A stretch of DNA of 8,719 nt from CAVAWX01 sp963614215 (GTDB lineage Bacteria > Actinomycetota > Coriobacteriia > Coriobacteriales > QAMH01), in assembly GCA_963614215.1 (NCBI GenBank), contig CAVECB010000046.1, positions 1 through 8,719 on the forward strand, in the 5' to 3' direction. Under the pieces are notes generated by a model. That model made no database searches and was not told the DNA's origin. It worked only from the letters and a program-made list of their open reading frames with translations. Of the stretch, positions 4,832 to 8,719 are shown piece by piece. Positions within the stretch are counted from its first letter, which is position 1. Each line of letters starts with the position of its first letter. The position numbers and the translations under genes were made by a program.

Positions 4832-6394
4832 ATGGCAGAGGAAATGCCCCACACCGAACAAAGCGCGGAAAAGAAGCGCAACTGGAGCAAGTTTTTGCCC
4901 CTGCTCGTGCTCGTGGTCGTGGCGGTGGCCCTCGTCATCAAGCGCGACGACCTCGACAACTTCGTCCAGACCATCCAGCAGGTGGCCATCGTGCCCTTCG
5001 TGCTCGCCTGCATCTGCCTGTTCGGCCGCTACCTCGGGCACGCCTTCGCCTACAAGGAGCTGTTTCGCTGCGTGGACGAGGAAGTGCCCTACTTCCACAT
5101 AGTCCCGCTGGTTTTCTCCGTCACCTTCGCCAATGACATGGCGCCCACGGCGGGCACGGCGGGCAGCGTGCTGATCGCGGCTTGGTCGCATCGCCAGGGC
5201 CTGAATATGGGTAAGTCGGTGACCATCGTCTTTCTGGAGAAGATCGGCTTTTTCGGCGGCTTTGCCGTCGTCATGCTCGTGGGCTTTGCGATACTTGCCG
5301 CCACGGGTCAGATGACCTGGTATCTGGCGGCCGGCGGCGTGGCGGTGTTCATGTTCGTCGTCGTCTTCGGCTTTGTCCTCGTCTTGGGCTACAAACGCCC
5401 CGAGACGGAGCGGCGCCTGTTCGCCTGGACCGAGCGCATGGTCAACCGCGTGCGCGGGCTTTTCAAGAAAGGCCCGACCAAACCCTGGGCAGATGGCATG
5501 GCGGGTTCGTTTCACGAGGCAGCCAACATCGCGGCGGAAAAGCCCCGCGTGCTGCTGATCAGCCTCGGGCGCATGGTCTTGCTGCATGCCTTCGACTGCA
5601 TGTGCTTCGTGTGTGTGGGGTTTGCCTTCGATTTCACCTATATCCCCTACCTCGTGGCGGGATACGTGGCCGGCTTCATCATCGCCACCTTCATCCCGCA
5701 GACCATCGGCGCGGTCGAGGTGCTGTTGGCCTTGATACTCGGCGGCTACGGGGCGACGGGCGCGCAGGCGGCGGCCATTGCCATCGTCTATCGCGGCCTC
5801 ATCTTCTGGGTGCCGTTTTTGATCGGTGCCGTGTGCATCAACATCACGGGCGGGCGGCGCAGCTTGAAAAGCGGCGAGGCCGAGCGGGTGATGGAGGAGG
5901 GCAACGCGGAAAACGCAGCGCCGCTCGAGCAGGGCAAGGAGTTTTGGCCCGTCGCGCCCGCGCGGTTTGCGGGCATGGGCGGCGATTCGGGCGGCGATTT
6001 GGGCGGCGTGCCGGCTGGCGCGGATGGTGAAGCGGGCAGCGGCGCGGGCAGCGGCGTGTTGGCCGGCGACGTTGGCGACACTGTGGTGTCAGGCGGCACG
6101 GATGACGGCGCGCTGGTCGGTGTGGATGGCGGCGTGTGTAGTGGTGAAGCGGGCGGCGTTGCGGCGCAACAGGCCGATATACAAGGCGTTGCGGCGGCAC
6201 GCGCGGCGCAGACGGTGGATAATGCGGCGGAGAACGCGGGCGTGCCGGATGGTGCGCCAGCCGCAGCGGAGAACACGGGCGTGCCGGATGGTGCGCCAGC
6301 CGCANNNNNNNNNNCGGGCGTGCCGGATGGTGCGCCAGCCGCAACAGAGGGCGAGCAATGCGCCGCGACAAAACAAACGAAGGGAAACGAGTAG
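4832..6394 (+). CDS. flippase-like membrane protein (lysylphosphatidylglycerol synthase TM / YbhN / UPF0104 family) with long low-complexity tail
   Basis: As assembled, 520 residues are encoded. Residues 20-340 form an integral membrane domain with roughly seven to eight hydrophobic segments (for example 20-36, 52-68, 87-101, 131-157, 163-186, 239-265, 270-290, 318-338). It resembles the flippase-like domain of MprF N-termini, YbhN and AglD: FGRYLGHAFAYKELF (64-78), NDMAPTAGTAGSVL (101-114) and, most clearly, FIPQTIGAVEVLLALILGGYG (287-307) followed by YRGLIFWVPFLIGA (320-333). Such proteins are linked to moving or modifying lipid-linked molecules; no aminoacyl-transferase domain follows, so lysyl-lipid synthesis is not supported. 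About 180 residues of Gly/Ala/Asp-rich, probably disordered cytoplasmic tail follow, ending in 13-residue repeats that contain a 10-N assembly gap. The ATG at 4832 has a weak ribosome binding site 12 bases after the upstream stop; ATG 4844 is an alternative. ychF begins three bases after the stop. Confidence 0.85.
   Translation: MAEEMPHTEQSAEKKRNWSKFLPLLVLVVVAVALVIKRDDLDNFVQTIQQVAIVPFVLACICLFGRYLGHAFAYKELFRCVDEEVPYFHIVPLVFSVTFANDMAPTAGTAGSVLIAAWSHRQGLNMGKSVTIVFLEKIGFFGGFAVVMLVGFAILAATGQMTWYLAAGGVAVFMFVVVFGFVLVLGYKRPETERRLFAWTERMVNRVRGLFKKGPTKPWADGMAGSFHEAANIAAEKPRVLLISLGRMVLLHAFDCMCFVCVGFAFDFTYIPYLVAGYVAGFIIATFIPQTIGAVEVLLALILGGYGATGAQAAAIAIVYRGLIFWVPFLIGAVCINITGGRRSLKSGEAERVMEEGNAENAAPLEQGKEFWPVAPARFAGMGGDSGGDLGGVPAGADGEAGSGAGSGVLAGDVGDTVVSGGTDDGALVGVDGGVCSGEAGGVAAQQADIQGVAAARAAQTVDNAAENAGVPDGAPAAAENTGVPDGAPAAXXXXGVPDGAPAATEGEQCAATKQTKGNE
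6227..6343 (+). repeat. 39-base tandem repeat in the flippase-like gene (3 units, one partly unresolved)
   Basis: Units at 6227-6265, 6266-6304 and 6305-6343 are 39 bases each and encode AENAGVPDGAPAA-type repeats. The first two differ at one position (GCG versus ACG). The first ten bases of the third are N. Outside the Ns the core from CGGGCG to GCCGCA is identical in all three, a sign of recent duplication or ongoing homogenisation. The true copy number in the organism is uncertain. Confidence 0.92.
6305..6314. other. assembly gap of 10 Ns
   Basis: Ten consecutive Ns lie inside the tandem repeat. Their number happens to complete a 39-base unit and keep the frame, but a 10-N run is a common scaffold placeholder, so the real missing sequence may be any number of repeat units. 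Four residues of the flippase-like protein are undetermined because of it. Confidence 0.95.
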
Positions 6395-6397
6395 GAC

Positions 6398-7483
6398 ATG
6401 GCACTTTCCATCGGCATCGTGGGACTTCCCAACGTGGGCAAATCGACGCTGTTCACGGCACTCACCGACCAGACCGGGCTCGCGGCGAACTATCCGTTTG
6501 CCACCATCGACCCCAACGTTGGCATCGTGCCCGTGCCCGACGCGCGCCTGCAGGCGCTGGCCGACATCGTGCACCCCGGGCGCATCGTGCCTGCCACCGT
6601 GGAGTTCGTCGACATCGCCGGCCTGGTGAAGGGCGCGAGCAAGGGCGAGGGGCTGGGCAACCAGTTTCTGGCCAACATCCGCGAGACGGACGCAATCTGC
6701 GAGGTCGTGCGCTACTTCAGCGACCCGGACGTGATACGCCACGAGAGCAGCACGGATCCGCAAAGCGACATCGACACGATTCGCACGGAGCTGATACTGG
6801 CCGACCTGCAGACCCTCGAGCACGCGCTGCCGCGTCTGGAAAAGGAGGGCAGGCGCGACAAGGCGGCCATGCCGAAGTTCGAGGCGGCCGCACGCGCGCA
6901 GGAATGGCTCGACCAGGGGCGGCCGGTGCGCACGATGTGCTTTGGCGCGGACGCGGGGGAGGAGGGCGCAGCCGTGGCGGAGCTGCTCTACGACCTGCAC
7001 CTGCTCACCATGAAGCCGGTCATGTATTTGGCCAACGTGGACGAAGACGCGGTGGCCGCCGAATTCGACGCTATCGACGGCGTGCGCCCGCTGCCCATAT
7101 GCGCGAAGGTGGAAGCCGAGCTGGCCGAGCTGGCAGACGACGAGAAGGCCGAGTACCTGGAGGCGCTGGGGCTGGAGGAAAGCGGCCTTGCGCGCCTGGC
7201 CAAGGCGGCCTACGCACTGTTGGGGCTGCAAAGCTTTTTCACCGCAGGCGAGATGGAGGTGAAGGCTTGGACCATCCCCGTGGGCTGCAAGGCCCCGCAG
7301 GCGGCGGGCACGATTCACACGGATTTCGAGCGCGGCTTCATCAAGGCCGAGACCTGCTCGTTTGACGATTTCGTCGCCTACGGCGGCGAGGCGGGCTGCC
7401 GCGAGAAGGGGCGGCTGCGCCAGGAGGGCAAGGAGTACGTGGTGTGCGACGGCGACGTCATGCACTTCAAGTTCAACGTGTAG
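6398..7483 (+). CDS. ychF: ribosome-associated ATPase YchF (Obg family)
   Basis: The gene encodes 361 residues, against 363 in E. coli. YchF/OLA1 proteins are Obg-like P-loop NTPases that prefer ATP, bind ribosomes and modulate stress responses and leaderless-mRNA translation. The P loop GLPNVGKST (9-17), the switch region NYPFATIDPNVGIVPVPD (31-48), DIAGLVKGASKGEGLGNQFL (72-91) and the altered G4 motif NVDE (213-216, replacing NKxD and explaining ATP rather than GTP use) are clear, as is CAKVEAEL (235-242). The C-terminal TGS domain spans about 277-360. Residue 114 is Arg with His at 115, whereas E. coli has its proposed catalytic His at 114. The ATG lies three bases after the upstream stop with only GAAGGG about 13 bases before it, suggesting translational coupling. 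It is probably the third gene of the CapA-led transcript. Confidence 0.96.
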   Translation: MALSIGIVGLPNVGKSTLFTALTDQTGLAANYPFATIDPNVGIVPVPDARLQALADIVHPGRIVPATVEFVDIAGLVKGASKGEGLGNQFLANIRETDAICEVVRYFSDPDVIRHESSTDPQSDIDTIRTELILADLQTLEHALPRLEKEGRRDKAAMPKFEAAARAQEWLDQGRPVRTMCFGADAGEEGAAVAELLYDLHLLTMKPVMYLANVDEDAVAAEFDAIDGVRPLPICAKVEAELAELADDEKAEYLEALGLEESGLARLAKAAYALLGLQSFFTAGEMEVKAWTIPVGCKAPQAAGTIHTDFERGFIKAETCSFDDFVAYGGEAGCREKGRLRQEGKEYVVCDGDVMHFKFNV

Positions 7484-7515
7484 GGGAGGGCGGGCCCGCC
7501 GAGCATGGCGCGAGG

Positions 7516-7540
7516 TCGGGTGAAAAGCCTTCGGGTGAAA
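7516..7540 (+). repeat. 10-base direct repeat between ychF and guaA
   Basis: TCGGGTGAAA occurs at 7516-7525 and 7531-7540, 15 bases apart from start to start. It lies about 67-91 bases before the guaA start in the 123-base spacer, which also contains the 12-base palindrome GGCGGGCCCGCC (7489-7500). It could be a pair of regulator sites or chance; no purine riboswitch features are seen. Confidence 0.5.
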
Positions 7541-7595
7541 CGGATAGCGCGCATGTGGCGGGTGCGGCGCGTGCGATGCGCGGTGAAGAAAAGGC

Positions 7596-7600
7596 GGGAG
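7596..7600 (+). promoter_or_regulatory. ribosome binding site supporting the guaA start
   Basis: GGGAG lies six bases before ATG 7607. A second in-frame ATG at 7625 has GGAG nine bases upstream and is possible. An earlier in-frame ATG at 7505 has GGAGGG 14 bases upstream, too far for efficient use. Confidence 0.6.
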
Positions 7601-7606
7601 CAGACG

Positions 7607-8719
7607 ATGGCGGAGACGACGGCGATGGCAGATGCGACGCGCGGCAACAAAGTGCTCGTTTTGGATTTCGGGGCGCAATACGGGCAGCTCATAGCCCGGC
7701 GCGTGCGCGACTTAGGGGTCTATTCCGAGATTGTGGCATGCGATGCGCCGGCTGCCGAGATTGCGGCGATGAACCCGGGCGCCCTCATTTTGTCGGGCGG
7801 CCCTGCCAGTGTCTATGCCGACGACGCGCCCAAGATAGACCCCGGCGTGCTGGAGCTGGGCGTTCCCGTGCTGGGCTTTTGTTATGGGCACCAGACCGTG
7901 GCCGTCGAGCTGGGCGGACAGGTCGGGCACACCGAGGCGGGCGAGTATGGGCCGGCGGACCTGCATCTGGAAAACGGGGGAGGGGCGCTGTTTGCGGGCA
8001 CGCCGGACGCGCAGACCGTGTGGATGAGCCACCGCGATGCCGTCTCGCACGTGCCCGACGGCTTCACCATCACGGCCTCGACGCCTGCCTGCCCCGTCGC
8101 GGCCATGGAGTGCCCCGCGCGTCGAATCTACACCACGCAGTTTCATCCGGAGGTGCGCCACACCGCGCACGGCCGGCAGATGCTCGAGAACTTCCTTTTC
8201 ACCATCGCGGGGCTGAAGGCCGACTGGACCATGGACTCCATCATCGAGGATTCCGTCGCGGCCATACGCGAGAAGGTGGGAAAGCGCCGCGTCATACTCG
8301 GGCTGTCTGGCGGCGTGGATTCGAGCGTCGTGGCGGCGCTGTGCGCGAAGGCTATCGGCAAGCAGCTGGTGTGCGTGTTCGTGAATCACGGCATGCTGCG
8401 CAAAAACGAGCCGGAGGAAGTCGAAGAGGTCTTCACCCGGCAGTTTGACGTAGAGTTCGTCCACGTGCATGCCGAGGAGCGCTATGCTGCGCTGCTCGAC
8501 GGCGTGTGCGACCCGGAGGCCAAGCGCAAGATCATCGGCACGCAGTTTTGGGAGGAGTTCTTCGCGGTCGCGCAGGAGATGGACGGCGTCGAGTTTCTGG
8601 CGCAGGGCACCATCTATCCCGACATCATCGAAAGCGGCGCGCGCAAGACGGGCGGCAAGGCCAGCACTATCAAGAGCCACCACAACCTTATCCCGTTTCC
8701 GCAAGGCGTGCACTTCGAC
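7607..8719 (+). CDS. guaA: GMP synthase (glutamine-hydrolysing), 3' end cut by the window
   Basis: The first 371 codons are present and the frame is still open at the last base. GuaA converts XMP to GMP with ATP and glutamine in the cytoplasm, the last step of guanine nucleotide synthesis. The class I glutamine amidotransferase domain (about 15-200) starts with VLVLDFGAQYGQLIARRVRD and carries the nucleophile Cys92 in GFCYGHQ and the His180/Glu182 pair in QFHPEV. The ATP pyrophosphatase domain follows (from about 205) with the P-loop SGGVDSS (234-240) and LAQGTIYPDIIESG (331-344). The C-terminal dimerisation domain has just begun (TIKSHHNLIPFPQG at 354-367). In the glutaminase motif a His follows CYG where Met is common. 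The frame is open all the way back to the ychF stop; I chose 7607 because the upstream stretch is very Arg-rich and not GuaA-like. Co-transcription with ychF is possible. Confidence 0.96.
   Translation, partial: MAETTAMADATRGNKVLVLDFGAQYGQLIARRVRDLGVYSEIVACDAPAAEIAAMNPGALILSGGPASVYADDAPKIDPGVLELGVPVLGFCYGHQTVAVELGGQVGHTEAGEYGPADLHLENGGGALFAGTPDAQTVWMSHRDAVSHVPDGFTITASTPACPVAAMECPARRIYTTQFHPEVRHTAHGRQMLENFLFTIAGLKADWTMDSIIEDSVAAIREKVGKRRVILGLSGGVDSSVVAALCAKAIGKQLVCVFVNHGMLRKNEPEEVEEVFTRQFDVEFVHVHAEERYAALLDGVCDPEAKRKIIGTQFWEEFFAVAQEMDGVEFLAQGTIYPDIIESGARKTGGKASTIKSHHNLIPFPQGVHFD

Noticed and set aside
6305..6314. The flippase-like gene as a pseudogene
   Set aside because: The interruption is Ns, not a stop or frameshift, and the frame is intact on both sides within a repeat.
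3347..6394. Complete poly-gamma-glutamate capsule operon
   Set aside because: Only a CapA-like gene is present; no CapB ligase, CapC or CapD gene is seen in the window.
7489..7500. Palindrome GGCGGGCCCGCC as an intrinsic terminator after ychF
   Set aside because: A perfect palindrome leaves no loop without breaking pairs, and no T tract follows.
6089..7678. Minus-strand frames opposite the flippase-like gene tail and ychF
   Set aside because: They run antisense to recognised genes, cross the N gap and show low-complexity His/Arg/Pro composition, so they are shadows.

Overview
The window is G+C-rich DNA, with most third codon positions G or C, and carries six protein-coding genes, all on the + strand: rpsO, pnp, a CapA-family membrane phosphatase-like gene, a multi-membrane-span flippase-like gene, ychF and the first 371 codons of guaA. 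The gene content, the actinobacterial style of GuaA (LDFGAQY, QLIARRVR) and the G+C bias suggest an actinobacterium. My best guess is a Coriobacteriia/Eggerthellaceae-like gut or oral anaerobe, but this is inference from protein style and no taxonomic marker was compared.

Layout. Positions 1-198 hold a candidate promoter and a leader that can fold ahead of rpsO (199-474). rpsO is closed by a textbook intrinsic terminator (488-519). A 184-base spacer with two hairpins leads into pnp (659-2935), which encodes a full-length PNPase with an added basic, Gly/Asn/Arg-rich tail. A 411-base gene-free stretch (2936-3346) follows. It is not featureless: it carries several copies of a 24-base repeat in both orientations, a perfect 11-base-pair inverted repeat, short tandem repeats and, at its right end, an extended -10 promoter. 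From that promoter runs a tight cluster of CapA-like gene (3347-4819), flippase-like gene (4832-6394) and ychF (6398-7483), with gaps of 12 and 3 bases. guaA (from 7607) follows after 123 bases and runs off the window end.

How it fits together. rpsO-pnp is the classic pairing of ribosomal protein S15 with the 3'-to-5' RNA-degrading phosphorolase. The CapA-like protein (one N-terminal anchor, catalytic domain predicted outside the membrane) and the flippase-like protein look like a two-gene cell-envelope module, apparently co-transcribed with the translation-associated ATPase gene ychF and perhaps with GMP synthesis.

Most unusual are the intergenic 24-base repeat family, the in-frame tandem repeats at the 3' ends of three consecutive genes (one interrupted by a 10-N assembly gap), and a YchF whose residue 114, the catalytic histidine in E. 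coli, is arginine. I found no CRISPR array, tRNA, rRNA, insertion sequence or defence system.
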